Source of the DNA: Sphingobacterium sp. LZ7M1
GTDB lineage: Bacteria; Bacteroidota; Bacteroidia; Sphingobacteriales; Sphingobacteriaceae
Length of the DNA: 64,000 nucleotides
Assembly (NCBI RefSeq): GCF_024296865.1
Contig: NZ_CP101134.1
Span: forward strand, 3,720,001-3,784,000
Reading direction: 5' to 3'
In this document: positions 9,740 to 18,470 of the stretch, one piece after another
How positions within the stretch are numbered: position 1 is the first letter of the stretch
Layout of the letters: every line of letters begins with the position of its first letter
Translations under genes and position numbers: made by a program
The notes under the pieces: model-generated
Told to the model about the DNA's origin: nothing
Seen by the model: the letters and a program-made list of their open reading frames with translations, nothing else
Database searches by the model: none

Positions 9740-10750
9740 TTATTTAAGCACCAATTTAGAAGGGAATACCACATCCTGTGGTTTGTTGGTATATTCTTTC
9801 TTATCTATACAATCGAACAATATCTCGGCAGCTTTTTGAGCTTGTTTTTCAGGGTATTGTTCGATACTTCCCATTGGCGGATTATCCATATATTTCCATA
9901 AAGGATAATTTGCATAGCTAATGAAAAACATATCCTGATTGAGAACAATGCCTCTTTGTTTGGCATAGCGGATAAGATCCAAAGTCACGAAGTCATTAAA
10001 GGAAACAACGGCAGATGGTCGATCAGCTAAGGAGCAGATTTTATCCATTGCCTCTTCATTTCCATGTTCCGTAAGGTCAGTATTGACAACAAAGCTTGAG
10101 TCTGCACCGATACCCTTCTTTTCCAGGGCATTTTGAAAGGCTTCTGCCCTTTCCTTTGATGCTAATAATGATTCAGGGCCATTGATCAGGGCAATTTTTC
10201 TATGCCCACGGTCTACGAAAGCTTCGATTGCTTCGATCATACCAGAGGCAAGATCGCTATATACCTTATGGACATGTTCTAGGTCGGGAACACAGTCAAA
10301 AAACACAATTGGGATTTCCGTTTTGGCAAGTAATTCCAAAAAGTCGGTATCACCAGTATTTTTACTCATGGAAATTAGGATTCCATCTACCCTATGCTTT
10401 TTGAAAGTCTGTATTATGTTCAGTTCCCTGTTTTCATCATCCAGGGATTGGCCAAGAAGCACGGTATATTTCTTTTCTTCGGCAACATTTTCGATCACAC
10501 TGATGGCTTCAGAGAAAAAAGGTTCAGATAGTTTGGGCAGAATGACACCGATCGTAAAGGTCTTGCGTTGTTTAAAGAAAATAGCAGTTTGATTAGGCTC
10601 ATAAGCCATTTCTTCAGCCATTTTCTTCACGCGCATAGTCGTGACCAACCCAATGCTTGGGTGATCATTCAATGCCCTAGACACAGTAGAAGGAGAAATC
10701 TTCAGTTTCCTTGCGATTTCTTTGATCGTGGTTGGTTTATTTCCTGCCAT
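9740..10750 (-). CDS. LacI-family transcriptional regulator
   Basis: LacI/GalR-type regulator of 336 residues. The N-terminal helix-turn-helix (TTIKEIARKLKISPSTVSRALND, residues 7-29) and the hinge region (YEPNQTA) precede a periplasmic-binding-protein-like effector domain (TFTIGVILPKLSEPFFSE onward). The typical effector is a sugar or nucleoside. It lies 31 nt downstream of an S41 peptidase gene on the same strand, so it could be cotranscribed or have its own promoter. No carbohydrate gene adjoins it, so its target is unknown; the fucosidase operon 5 kb away is only a speculative candidate. Confidence 0.9.
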   Translation of the reverse strand: MAGNKPTTIKEIARKLKISPSTVSRALNDHPSIGLVTTMRVKKMAEEMAYEPNQTAIFFKQRKTFTIGVILPKLSEPFFSEAISVIENVAEEKKYTVLLGQSLDDENRELNIIQTFKKHRVDGILISMSKNTGDTDFLELLAKTEIPIVFFDCVPDLEHVHKVYSDLASGMIEAIEAFVDRGHRKIALINGPESLLASKERAEAFQNALEKKGIGADSSFVVNTDLTEHGNEEAMDKICSLADRPSAVVSFNDFVTLDLIRYAKQRGIVLNQDMFFISYANYPLWKYMDNPPMGSIEQYPEKQAQKAAEILFDCIDKKEYTNKPQDVVFPSKLVLK

Positions 10751-10781
10751 GCATCAAAGTTAATAATTATATAATGATAAA

Positions 10782-12215
10782 TTAGTCCTTTATCATATTA
10801 CGACGTGGTATTTTGTTCAATTCACGTGTAGTTCTGTTCACTGAACTTCGAACAGCAACAGTTCTGCTGCTAGCCTTAGATCCAGGTCCAATCAGGATAT
10901 TCAAGGCTCTGCGGGTCATATCTTCGCTTGGATCTCCAAACTCTTTGTAGAAGTTATCAAAAACATTCGGATAATCCGCAGGGATACCATCCCAGTAGTC
11001 TGTATAATTAGCTGCATTGATGATTTTGAATGAGGCTGCCCAAAGTCCAACTTTTCCAAGGATATCCTCTCTATAAAATCCGACTGGCTTACCATAGGTC
11101 GAAGCATCAGAACCAACAAGCTTAACATCCATATAAGGTTTCAAAGCAGAGATCACAATCTCACTCGCTGAAGCAGTATAATCACTCACCAAGAATACGA
11201 CCTGTTGGATTTCAAGATTTCCATTATCCTTAACAAAGATTTCATCTTCAAATTCAGGATCACCCTTATCACGATCTCTTTTTAGGTTTTTGTTGAGGTC
11301 ATATTTAAACATCACCTTTCCATTTCCTGATGAATTGATGATTTTATTGAGCAGATGGATTGCGGAACTCACATATCCCCCTCCATTATATCGTAAATCC
11401 ACAATTAGCTTGGTCACATTTTGGCTTGCGAAAACCGCAAAAGTGGAGTCGATCCCTTTTTTCATTTTGCTATCCGAGACACCTGACTTAAGTTCCTCAA
11501 AAGAGGATAGACCAATATAACCGGCTTTTTTTCCATTCTCTGTAAACACTTTACCTAATTGGAATGGCTGAATATCATAGGAAGTATAATTCAGATTATA
11601 GGTCTTTTGTACGTGTTGGGCATTTTCAGTCTTAATGCTCAGGGTATTTCCTTCTATATATTCATCCACCTTGGTTTTATTGGAATACACCATTTTCTTG
11701 TCACCCTGCATTTCAAGGACTTTATCGCCCCTTTTGATACCAACCGCAGCCCCAGGGGAACCACCTTCTACAAAGTAGACAAACAAGCTATCTCCACGAC
11801 TTCCATCAAACGCCATATATAAGCCATATCCATCCGCTAAATCAGCCATTGCTGCGGCTTTGGAATCCGAACCGATATCTTCAATCCAAGAAAAGCGATC
11901 TAAAGGTCCATTGTAGGTGGGATGATACTTATAGTCCATCTTTTTAGGCGTGAGCCCCATTAGATAACTCAAAAGGTCATCTGCATCAGTATATTTATCT
12001 GTTAGACTGGAAATAGGATTTGCAACTGGAATGGAAGACTCCCAATAGGATGAATATTTATATTTAGAGTAAACACTATCTAACACCTCCTGATCAATGG
12101 TTCTGTCACCACCAGGTCTTGGTGGAGGGGTAATATCATTAAGATCCTTTTTACAACCGAATATGGAAACCAAGGTCAAAAGCACCAATAGTTTACTGAG
12201 AATAGCGTTTTTCAT
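10782..12215 (-). CDS. S41-family peptidase lipoprotein (C-terminal processing type), copy 2
   Basis: Lipoprotein (lipobox SIFGC, Cys21) of the S41 tail-specific protease family. It has an N-terminal helical region, a PDZ-like segment around SPGAAVGIKRGDKVLEMQGD, then the protease core with DLRYNGGGYVSSA, the nucleophile block SDYTASASEIVISALKPY (Ser near 347) and the Lys block TYGKPVGFY (near 375). It is a tandem paralogue of the next gene upstream. Length of 477 residues is usual for Bacteroidota S41 lipoproteins. Likely acts in the periplasm or at the outer membrane; substrates are unknown. Confidence 0.9.
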   Translation of the reverse strand: MKNAILSKLLVLLTLVSIFGCKKDLNDITPPPRPGGDRTIDQEVLDSVYSKYKYSSYWESSIPVANPISSLTDKYTDADDLLSYLMGLTPKKMDYKYHPTYNGPLDRFSWIEDIGSDSKAAAMADLADGYGLYMAFDGSRGDSLFVYFVEGGSPGAAVGIKRGDKVLEMQGDKKMVYSNKTKVDEYIEGNTLSIKTENAQHVQKTYNLNYTSYDIQPFQLGKVFTENGKKAGYIGLSSFEELKSGVSDSKMKKGIDSTFAVFASQNVTKLIVDLRYNGGGYVSSAIHLLNKIINSSGNGKVMFKYDLNKNLKRDRDKGDPEFEDEIFVKDNGNLEIQQVVFLVSDYTASASEIVISALKPYMDVKLVGSDASTYGKPVGFYREDILGKVGLWAASFKIINAANYTDYWDGIPADYPNVFDNFYKEFGDPSEDMTRRALNILIGPGSKASSRTVAVRSSVNRTTRELNKIPRRNMIKD

Positions 12216-12243
12216 TTATAATATTAAGTAATATCGAAGCATG

Positions 12244-12273
12244 CAAAGATGATTCCAATAATTGACTTCCAAA
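12244..12273 (-). promoter_or_regulatory. Possible promoter of the second S41 gene
   Basis: Minus strand TTTG (12270-12273), 18 nt, then CATCTTTG (12244-12251), one base from TAnnTTTG. It would allow the downstream peptidase gene separate expression from the upstream operon. Confidence 0.35.
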
Positions 12274-12285
12274 TTCGAAAAAAGA

Positions 12286-13779
12286 TTAATCAACCTTTGG
12301 TATACTTCGAAGTTTCAGGTCCGGAAACTTGTACATATTATTACGATGATCGTTCAATTCCGGAACTTTTATCTCTCTAGCTCCTTCAAGACCAGTTTTT
12401 GTTGTCCTGCTAGATGCCCTTGCCCCCGCTCCTGTTCCGGTAATATCCGAGATGGCGGTAGCCAATAAAGCTTCTCTCTCATCCCCTAATTCTGTGAAGA
12501 AACCATCCGCAGCATTGGTGATCTTTCCTTTTAACCCATCGAAGTAATCTCCAAAACCATCTTTATTGAGCATTTGGAAAGAAGTAATATAAAGATCTGC
12601 ATAGCCATGTACCACTGGATACCCAAAAAAGCCGACCGGTTTGCCGTAGGTGCCTTTTCCATTGGTCGTAATGATCTGCACATCCATATAAGGTTTCAAT
12701 ACATTCATCACCAATTCACTGGCAGAAGCGGTTCCGGTAGTTCCTAAGAAGTAGACTCTTTGTAGGTTCAGGGCATTGGTCTTATTGAAGTTCACAGAGC
12801 GGAATGGAGCTTTAGGATTAGTTTCATCATCCCAACCCCATTCTTTCAGATTCTTATTGATCTTATAATCATACATTTTACCTTTTGAACCAGCTGTTGG
12901 TACCAAAAGGTTTGACATCATTTCAGCTGTTGAAGTTGAACCTCCTCCGTTATATCTTAAATCTATGATCAACTCATTCACGTTGGCCGTTTCAAATTCC
13001 TTGAATGCATTTGTCATGGCTGTATGGTAGCCATTTGGGCCAGATTCACTGAACACATTAACAAAAGAAGTATAAAAGATGTACCCAATTTTCTTACCAT
13101 TGATTGTGAATATCTTTTTGACTAAGATTGGGTCGATATTATAAGCCCCACCAGAAACCGATACGGTTTTGGTGGTCGTTTCACCCGGTGCTTGAACCAC
13201 CAAATTCAAGGTCTCCTTGCCTTCTACAACTTTATAGTAGTTTTCGATTGCCTTTTGTTCACTCTTGTTATAGTCCAGATTGCTATCACCATTGATGCTC
13301 ACGATGCGCATTCCACGTTTTAATCCAGCCTTCTCACCTGGAGAATTCTTTTGCACATACTTGACATACATATTGGCTTCCCCATTGTTCTGGTTGCTGA
13401 CCGTAATGAAAATAGGCACAATACCAGTTTCTTTATGGACACCTTGTTGAATTTCCTCACTAACGGTGCCTTCACGGTCAACAAAACTAAAGCGATCTTC
13501 AGGAGCACTTCGTTTCAGTGCCGCCAGAACTCCTTCGGCATCCTGATAGGCATTCGTAAATGCTTTAAGGTCAGGTTGGCCTTTAGAATCGACTTTGGGC
13601 TGTGGGAGTTGATCTTCCCAGAGGGAAAGCGCCAAGGAGTAATAGTAAGTGGAGTCTCTTAAGAGAATTTCTTTGTCAGGATCTCGACCATCATCGGATG
13701 GTTGAACCGGGTCTTTTTTACAGCTAGCTCCAAAAAGCAATGAAAGCAGTAAAAAAGGAAGAACAAATCTTTTCATCAT
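12286..13779 (-). CDS. S41-family peptidase lipoprotein, copy 1
   Basis: Lipoprotein (lipobox FGASC, Cys20) with the same plan as its downstream paralogue: N-terminal domain, PDZ-like segment at SPGEKAGLKRGMRIVSINGD, DLRYNGGGSTSTAEM, nucleophile block TTGTASASELVMNVLKPY (Ser near 351) and Lys block TYGKPVGFFGYP (near 376). The start ATG overlaps the stop of the HAD-like gene by 4 nt (13776-13779), so the two are translationally coupled. 497 residues. The tandem pair shows clear similarity in the catalytic blocks but diverged N-terminal regions, so the two may cut different substrates. Confidence 0.9.
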   Translation of the reverse strand: MMKRFVLPFLLLSLLFGASCKKDPVQPSDDGRDPDKEILLRDSTYYYSLALSLWEDQLPQPKVDSKGQPDLKAFTNAYQDAEGVLAALKRSAPEDRFSFVDREGTVSEEIQQGVHKETGIVPIFITVSNQNNGEANMYVKYVQKNSPGEKAGLKRGMRIVSINGDSNLDYNKSEQKAIENYYKVVEGKETLNLVVQAPGETTTKTVSVSGGAYNIDPILVKKIFTINGKKIGYIFYTSFVNVFSESGPNGYHTAMTNAFKEFETANVNELIIDLRYNGGGSTSTAEMMSNLLVPTAGSKGKMYDYKINKNLKEWGWDDETNPKAPFRSVNFNKTNALNLQRVYFLGTTGTASASELVMNVLKPYMDVQIITTNGKGTYGKPVGFFGYPVVHGYADLYITSFQMLNKDGFGDYFDGLKGKITNAADGFFTELGDEREALLATAISDITGTGAGARASSRTTKTGLEGAREIKVPELNDHRNNMYKFPDLKLRSIPKVD

Positions 13780-14336
13780 AACCTAGCTATATTGTCTTCA
13801 ATGAAAATCAAATCACTCTGTGTTACATGATTTTCTGAAGCAATATAGTTAAATGGTTCAATATTTCTGAAATTTAACTCATCGATAAAATAAATTTTAA
13901 CATTTCGGTCAAAACCTTGCCAATCAAGATGTTTTAGTTTATTTAACTGTAACGCTGGATTCCCTTTGGTTAATATGGCGATCTGTCCGCCATGTTCAAG
14001 AATAGAAGCAAATAACAGCTTGATTTCATTAAACAGGAAAAGTTTCAAGGGAAGATGTCCATTCACCATTAATCGTTCTAAGTTTTCCTTATAATCGTTG
14101 CTGAAATTGAATTTTTTGGCGGTTTGCTCATATAGGTCATCCTCTCCATTTTCAAGATATTGATCTTTCATGAAGTTCACTAGTTCGGTGGAGATCGGTC
14201 TCCCTTCAGTAAACTCAACAAACTGCGAAAAAAGATAATAGATCTGCAGTAAATAGTCTTTTTTTGGAAAAAGGACATCATCTATTTCGAATAGATATAG
14301 TTTTTTATCGAGAGGAATATTTGAAAAATCGATCAT
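13776..14336 (-). CDS. HAD-superfamily-like protein with altered nucleophile position
   Basis: Small protein (186 residues) with features of the HAD fold: a motif I-like LYLFEIDDVLFP, a motif II-like AILTKGNP, the KHLDW segment and a motif IV-like LIFIEDN. In motif I of active HAD enzymes the first acidic residue is the nucleophilic Asp; here the matching position is Glu17, while the second acid, Asp19, is kept. It may therefore be a non-phosphatase HAD or a binding protein. It sits in a tight operon (2 nt after the previous gene, 4-nt overlap with the next), so its role is probably tied to those neighbours. Function unknown. Confidence 0.7.
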   Translation of the reverse strand: MIDFSNIPLDKKLYLFEIDDVLFPKKDYLLQIYYLFSQFVEFTEGRPISTELVNFMKDQYLENGEDDLYEQTAKKFNFSNDYKENLERLMVNGHLPLKLFLFNEIKLLFASILEHGGQIAILTKGNPALQLNKLKHLDWQGFDRNVKIYFIDELNFRNIEPFNYIASENHVTQSDLIFIEDNIARL

Positions 14337-14337
14337 G

Positions 14338-14805
14338 TTAAATTGTACAAAGCGCTAAATCATCACCATCATCTGAAATGGTAAACAAACCAGAAACTTC
14401 CGATTCTAATTGACGGTCTGAAATCAGGCTTTTACCATCTAAAACCAATAATAATTCCACTACCGAAGGTGGATTCTCCAAAACGTACAGCTCTGTCAAT
14501 GCCTCTTTAGAGGGAGAGAGCAATTGAATTCCATATTCTTCAAAAAGGATTTTGGACTCCGCCAACACATTGATCTCGTTCAGGCCTAGAGGCAGTAAAT
14601 AATTCACCTCCTTATCAAGACAGAGTTTCAAAAGTTCATGGGCGTATGTTGGGTTTGCTGCCGTCGGAATTTTTTTAAAATTAGCTTCTAAAAAGCTGGG
14701 CACTTCTTCAGAAGTTGCGAAAATAACCTCAAATTGATTGTTCAGCATTTTGGAAAGTCTTTGGGCCAATGGCCGTGTTCCAAAAGTTATCAGGAGCTTT
14801 TGCAT
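14338..14805 (-). CDS. Pre-ATP-grasp-domain-like protein without a catalytic domain
   Basis: 155 residues. The N-terminal LLITFGTRPLAQRLSKML and the later VNYLLPLGLNEINVLAES and GIQLLSPSKEALTELY resemble the Rossmann-like pre-ATP-grasp domain found at the start of carbamoyl-phosphate-synthase-like and PylC-like ligases. The ATP-grasp domain that normally follows is absent: the protein stops about 35 residues later, with no frameshifted remnant, since the HAD-like gene begins 2 nt after the stop. It lies 2 nt downstream of lolD. This may be a freestanding nucleotide or ligand-binding domain. The fold assignment is tentative. Confidence 0.55.
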   Translation of the reverse strand: MQKLLITFGTRPLAQRLSKMLNNQFEVIFATSEEVPSFLEANFKKIPTAANPTYAHELLKLCLDKEVNYLLPLGLNEINVLAESKILFEEYGIQLLSPSKEALTELYVLENPPSVVELLLVLDGKSLISDRQLESEVSGLFTISDDGDDLALCTI

Positions 14806-14806
14806 A

Positions 14807-15460
14807 TTAATAGATTAAACCGTCTCTCATATGGATCGTACGATCCGAAATTCTCGCTAGTTCCTCATTGTGGGTGACAATGACAAAGGTCTGTTGCATT
14901 TTATCCCTTAGATCAAAGAATAATTGATGTAGGGCAGTCGCATTTTCCGAGTCTAAGTTTCCTGAGGGCTCATCAGCAAGGATGAGGGTAGGATTATTGA
15001 TGAGCGCTCGAGCTACCGACACCCTTTGTTGCTCTCCCCCAGACATGGCCGAAGGTTTATGGTGAGCTCTATGGGCAACCCCAAGAATATCCAAGAGTTC
15101 CAAAGCTCGATTCTCAACAGCTTTTTTATCCTGACCAGCGATGAAACCAGGTATGGAAACATTTTCCAGGGCAGTGAATTCAGGAAGAAGGTGATGAAAT
15201 TGAAAAACAAAGCCTATGTGTTTATTTCTGAAATCACTCAGTTTTTTTTCATTCAAGGCAAAAACGTCCTCACCCTCGATCAGTACGGTCCCTTGATCGG
15301 GTTTGTCCAATGTACCGATGATATGGAGCAAGGTACTCTTACCGGCACCGGAAGCTCCCACGATGGAAACAATCTCTCCTTTACGGACAGAAATACTGAC
15401 ACCCTTGAGAATTTCAAGGTCGCCATAAGACTTAAAAATGTTATTTGCCTTTAAGATCAT
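14807..15460 (-). CDS. lolD: ABC transporter ATP-binding protein, LolD type
   Basis: ATPase subunit of a MacB/LolCDE-type ABC transporter, 217 residues. Walker [10 protein letters not shown] at residues 35-43, the [17 protein letters not shown]-loop region characteristic of LolD/MacB, signature MSGGEQQRV and Walker [13 protein letters not shown] are all present. LolD-type proteins drive release of lipoproteins from the inner membrane, or the related MacB transport of other substrates. No permease adjoins it here. It heads an operon with two small proteins and S41 lipoprotein peptidases, which fits a lipoprotein and envelope theme (inference). Confidence 0.85.
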   Translation of the reverse strand: MILKANNIFKSYGDLEILKGVSISVRKGEIVSIVGASGAGKSTLLHIIGTLDKPDQGTVLIEGEDVFALNEKKLSDFRNKHIGFVFQFHHLLPEFTALENVSIPGFIAGQDKKAVENRALELLDILGVAHRAHHKPSAMSGGEQQRVSVARALINNPTLILADEPSGNLDSENATALHQLFFDLRDKMQQTFVIVTHNEELARISDRTIHMRDGLIY

Positions 15461-15555
15461 ACTGCGAAAATAACAAAAAACAAAAACAACTTGCCGCCCA
15501 AGCGATATAATAAATAGTTAGGCGTAACAAAGGACAATTTAATCGTAATAATAAC

Positions 15556-15586
15556 TTGACCCTTACGAATAAATACGCTATTTTTA
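15556..15586 (+). promoter_or_regulatory. Promoter of sucC
   Basis: TTGAC (TTG at 15556-15558), 20 nt, then TATTTTTA at 15579-15586, one base off TAnnTTTG. The start codon is at 15605. Confidence 0.55.
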
Positions 15587-15604
15587 CAGCAAATTTTTTT
15601 ATCA

Positions 15605-16804
15605 ATGAACATTCACGAATATCAAGGAAAAGAAATACTTAAGAGTTTCGGAGTAAGAGTACAAGAAGGTATTGTTGCTGAAACCCCAGAGCAAGCTGTT
15701 GAAGCTGCTAAGAGAATGAAAGAAGAATTCAACTCGGATTGGGTTGTGGTAAAAGCACAGATCCATGCGGGTGGCCGTGGTAAAGGTGGTGGTGTGAAAT
15801 TAGCTAAGAACCAAGATGAAGTATTGCAACGCGCAACTGACATCATTGGAATGCAGTTAGTAACTCCACAGACTGGTCCAGAAGGTAAAAAAGTTAATAA
15901 GGTTTTGATCGCTCAGGATGTTTATTATCCTGGTGACAGCGAAACCAAAGAATTCTACATGTCTGTATTGTTAGACCGTGCTACTGGTCGCAACATCATT
16001 ATGTACTCTACAGAAGGTGGTATGGACATCGAAGAGGTTGCTGAAAAAACTCCACACCTTATTTTCAAAGAAGAGATCGATCCAAAAGTAGGTCTTCAAG
16101 GTTTCCAAGCTCGTAAAATCGCTTTCAACTTAGGCCTTTCTGGTGCTGCGCACAAGGACATGGTTAAGTTTGTTGCTGCATTGTACAAAGCTTACGATTC
16201 AATTGACGCATCTATGTTCGAAATCAACCCTGTTTTGAAAACATCTGATGATAAAATCCTAGCGGTTGACGCGAAAGTGAACTTGGATGAAAACGCTTTA
16301 TACCGTCATCCAGAAATCGCTGCTTTACGTGACATTACAGAAGAAGATCCTACTGAAGTGGAAGCTGGAGAATTCAACCTTAACTACGTAAAACTTGATG
16401 GAAACGTAGGATGTATGGTAAATGGTGCTGGTTTAGCAATGGCAACTATGGACATCATTAAAATTGCCGGTGGTGAGCCTGCAAACTTCCTAGATGTTGG
16501 TGGTACTGCAAACGCTGAAACTGTAAAAGCTGGTTTCAACATCATCTTAAAAGACCCTAACGTAAAAGCTATTTTGATTAACATCTTCGGTGGTATCGTT
16601 CGTTGTGACCGTGTTGCTCAAGGTGTTATCGATGCATACAACGAAATTGGAAACATTCCTGTTCCAATTATCGTACGTCTACAAGGTACAAACGCTAAAG
16701 AAGCTAAAGAATTAATCGACAATTCTGGCCTAAAAGTGTACTCTGCAATCTTATTGAAAGAAGCAGCTGAACTTGTAACTAAAGTATTAGAAGAAGGAAA
16801 GTAA
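15605..16804 (+). CDS. sucC: Succinyl-CoA ligase (ADP-forming) beta subunit
   Basis: Beta subunit of succinyl-CoA synthetase, making ATP or GTP from succinyl-CoA in the TCA cycle. 399 residues. It starts with the family signature [17 protein letters not shown]. The ATP-grasp domain carries [20 protein letters not shown]. The C-terminal part has [18 protein letters not shown] and FLDVGGTA, and [15 protein letters not shown] of the dimer and phosphate-binding region. The alpha subunit gene sucD is not next to it: a strong terminator follows directly, so this is a single-gene unit and sucD must lie outside the window. High-expression codon choice is consistent with a central-metabolism gene. Confidence 0.97.
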   Translation: MNIHEYQGKEILKSFGVRVQEGIVAETPEQAVEAAKRMKEEFNSDWVVVKAQIHAGGRGKGGGVKLAKNQDEVLQRATDIIGMQLVTPQTGPEGKKVNKVLIAQDVYYPGDSETKEFYMSVLLDRATGRNIIMYSTEGGMDIEEVAEKTPHLIFKEEIDPKVGLQGFQARKIAFNLGLSGAAHKDMVKFVAALYKAYDSIDASMFEINPVLKTSDDKILAVDAKVNLDENALYRHPEIAALRDITEEDPTEVEAGEFNLNYVKLDGNVGCMVNGAGLAMATMDIIKIAGGEPANFLDVGGTANAETVKAGFNIILKDPNVKAILINIFGGIVRCDRVAQGVIDAYNEIGNIPVPIIVRLQGTNAKEAKELIDNSGLKVYSAILLKEAAELVTKVLEEGK

Positions 16805-16814
16805 TACTTTCCAT

Positions 16815-16854
16815 AAAAAAAGCGGGCTTTTCTCAAGAAAGCCCGCTTTTTTTT
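16815..16854 (+). terminator. Intrinsic terminator after sucC
   Basis: AAAGCGGGCTTT, 8-nt loop, AAAGCCCGCTTT followed by a T run: a strong bidirectional-looking hairpin. Confidence 0.92.
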
Positions 16855-16873
16855 ATGGAGTATTTAGTATTAA

Positions 16874-17055
16874 GTGTTTAGTAGTTAGACCTATTGCTTG
16901 TTTTCAGATTTGTAGCTTTGAAGTCTATATCAAAGTAAAACTACCAATAACAATACACTAAATGCTTTGACAAGATATATTATAACATTTCCGTCATAAT
17001 CCCTCAATATCGAGCCCTACCCCAATCTAAATACGAAATACTAACTACTAAATAC
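16874..17055. repeat. Intergenic inverted-repeat element, family 2
   Basis: Left arm GTGTTTAGTAGTTAG (16874-16888) and right arm CTAACTACTAAATAC (17041-17055) are reverse complements at 14 of 15 positions, with similar TAGTATTTAG-like sequence just outside. The 152-nt interior has no ORF. The right arm abuts and is contiguous with the -7 box used by hemL. Confidence 0.65.
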
Positions 17056-17063
17056 TACTTTTG
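17056..17063 (+). promoter_or_regulatory. -7 promoter box of hemL
   Basis: TACTTTTG, an exact TAnnTTTG match, 24 nt before the hemL ATG at 17088 and directly next to the right arm of the inverted-repeat element. No standard -33 box. Confidence 0.5.
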
Positions 17064-17087
17064 TACCATACAATAAAACAAAAAACT

Positions 17088-18401
17088 ATGACAACATCTA
17101 CTTCAGATATTTCTCGCGAAAAGTCGGCGAAGTTATTTGAAAAAGCCAAGGAATTCTTTCCTGGTGGTGTAAACTCTCCTGTTCGTGCATTTAAATCAGT
17201 ATATGGAACTCCATTGTTCATTGAGCGTGGTGACAAGGCCCATTTATGGGATGCTGATGGCAATGAATTTATTGACTATTGTTGTTCTTGGGGTCCTTTG
17301 ATCCTGGGCCACAATACGCCAGAAATCCGTGAAGCCGTGCAAGAGCAATTAGGTAAAGGTTTGAGTTTTGGAGCTCCTACAGCGCTTGAAAATGAATTGG
17401 CAGAACTTATCCTTAGCAACAACAAAAAGATTGAAAAAATCCGTTTTGTAAGCTCAGGGACAGAAGCTGTCATGTCTGCAATCCGACTTGCCCGCGGATA
17501 TACAAAAAGAGACAAAATCGTAAAATTCGAAGGCTGTTACCATGGCCATTCGGATTCTTTATTGGTTAAAGCGGGATCAGGTCTTGTCACCTTCGGTGAA
17601 ACCTCTTCAGCAGGGGTGCCTAAAGCTTTTGCAGATGAAACTATTGTCATCGCATTGAATGATAAAGAAGCCCTTAAAAAAGTATTTGCAGATTTTAAAG
17701 ATCAAATTGCAGCGGTTATTATTGAAGGTGTTCCTGCAAATAATGGCTTGTTGATACAAGATAAAGATTACATCCATTTCTTGAGAGATATTACCAAAGA
17801 GAACGGTGCATTATTGATCATGGATGAGGTAATCACTGGATTCCGTCTGGGTTTTGAGGGTGCTTCCAAATATTATGATATCCAACCGGACATTTTGACC
17901 TATGGAAAGATTATCGGTGGTGGTATGCCGGTAGGTGCTTATGGTGCCTCTAAGGAACTGATGGGCTGTATTTCGCCAGATGGTTCGGTATACCAAGCTG
18001 GAACCCTATCTGGTAATCCGGTTGCCATGGCAGCTGGTATTGCAGCTTTGCAGATCCTTGTACAACCTGGTTTCTATGAAAAACTAGAAAAAACAACCCA
18101 AGAATTCGTAACTGAACTTCGTTCCTTCATTAAAGAGAATGGTTTTGAGGTTTCCATTACGACAATTGGTTCCATTTTCTGGTTTGCCTTTACTGACAAG
18201 GAAAAAATCCAACGTGCAGATGAAATTGATCCAGCATCCATGGAAAAATACAAAGTGATGCATAGGGAATTATTGAATAGAGGAATCTATTTCGGTCCTT
18301 CCGGCTATGAAGTTGGCTTTATCTCGGCTGCACATACAGAAGATGACCTTAAGAAAACACTTCTCGCGCTAAAAGAAGCTTTACAGATTGTATTTCAATA
18401 A
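17088..18401 (+). CDS. hemL: Glutamate-1-semialdehyde 2,1-aminomutase
   Basis: PLP/PMP-dependent enzyme making 5-aminolevulinate from glutamate-1-semialdehyde, the C5 entry to haem synthesis. Diagnostic blocks: FPGGVNSPVRAFKSV, VSSGTEAVMSAIRLARG, EGCYHGHSDSLLVKAGSG, MDEVITGFRLGFEGA, the PLP Lys in TYGKIIGGGMPVGAYG, and YQAGTLSGNPVAMAAG. About 437 residues from the ATG at 17088. I prefer it over the in-frame upstream ATG at 17061, which overlaps the -7 box and adds nine residues not seen in HemL proteins. Confidence 0.96.
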   Translation: MTTSTSDISREKSAKLFEKAKEFFPGGVNSPVRAFKSVYGTPLFIERGDKAHLWDADGNEFIDYCCSWGPLILGHNTPEIREAVQEQLGKGLSFGAPTALENELAELILSNNKKIEKIRFVSSGTEAVMSAIRLARGYTKRDKIVKFEGCYHGHSDSLLVKAGSGLVTFGETSSAGVPKAFADETIVIALNDKEALKKVFADFKDQIAAVIIEGVPANNGLLIQDKDYIHFLRDITKENGALLIMDEVITGFRLGFEGASKYYDIQPDILTYGKIIGGGMPVGAYGASKELMGCISPDGSVYQAGTLSGNPVAMAAGIAALQILVQPGFYEKLEKTTQEFVTELRSFIKENGFEVSITTIGSIFWFAFTDKEKIQRADEIDPASMEKYKVMHRELLNRGIYFGPSGYEVGFISAAHTEDDLKKTLLALKEALQIVFQ

Positions 18402-18420
18402 AAAATAAACAATTTACCGT

Positions 18421-18428
18421 TATATTTG
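18421..18428 (+). promoter_or_regulatory. -7 promoter box of the His-rich lipoprotein gene
   Basis: TATATTTG, an exact TAnnTTTG match, 42 nt before the ATG at 18471; indicates a promoter separate from hemL. Confidence 0.5.
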
Positions 18429-18470
18429 TTTAAGTAACATAACAAATTCGACTAAATTTTAAATTAAGTG

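Noticed and set aside
9740..10750. LacI regulator as controller of the fucosidase operon
   Set aside because: It is 5 kb away with unrelated operons between, and I found no shared operator palindrome upstream of the GH29 gene.
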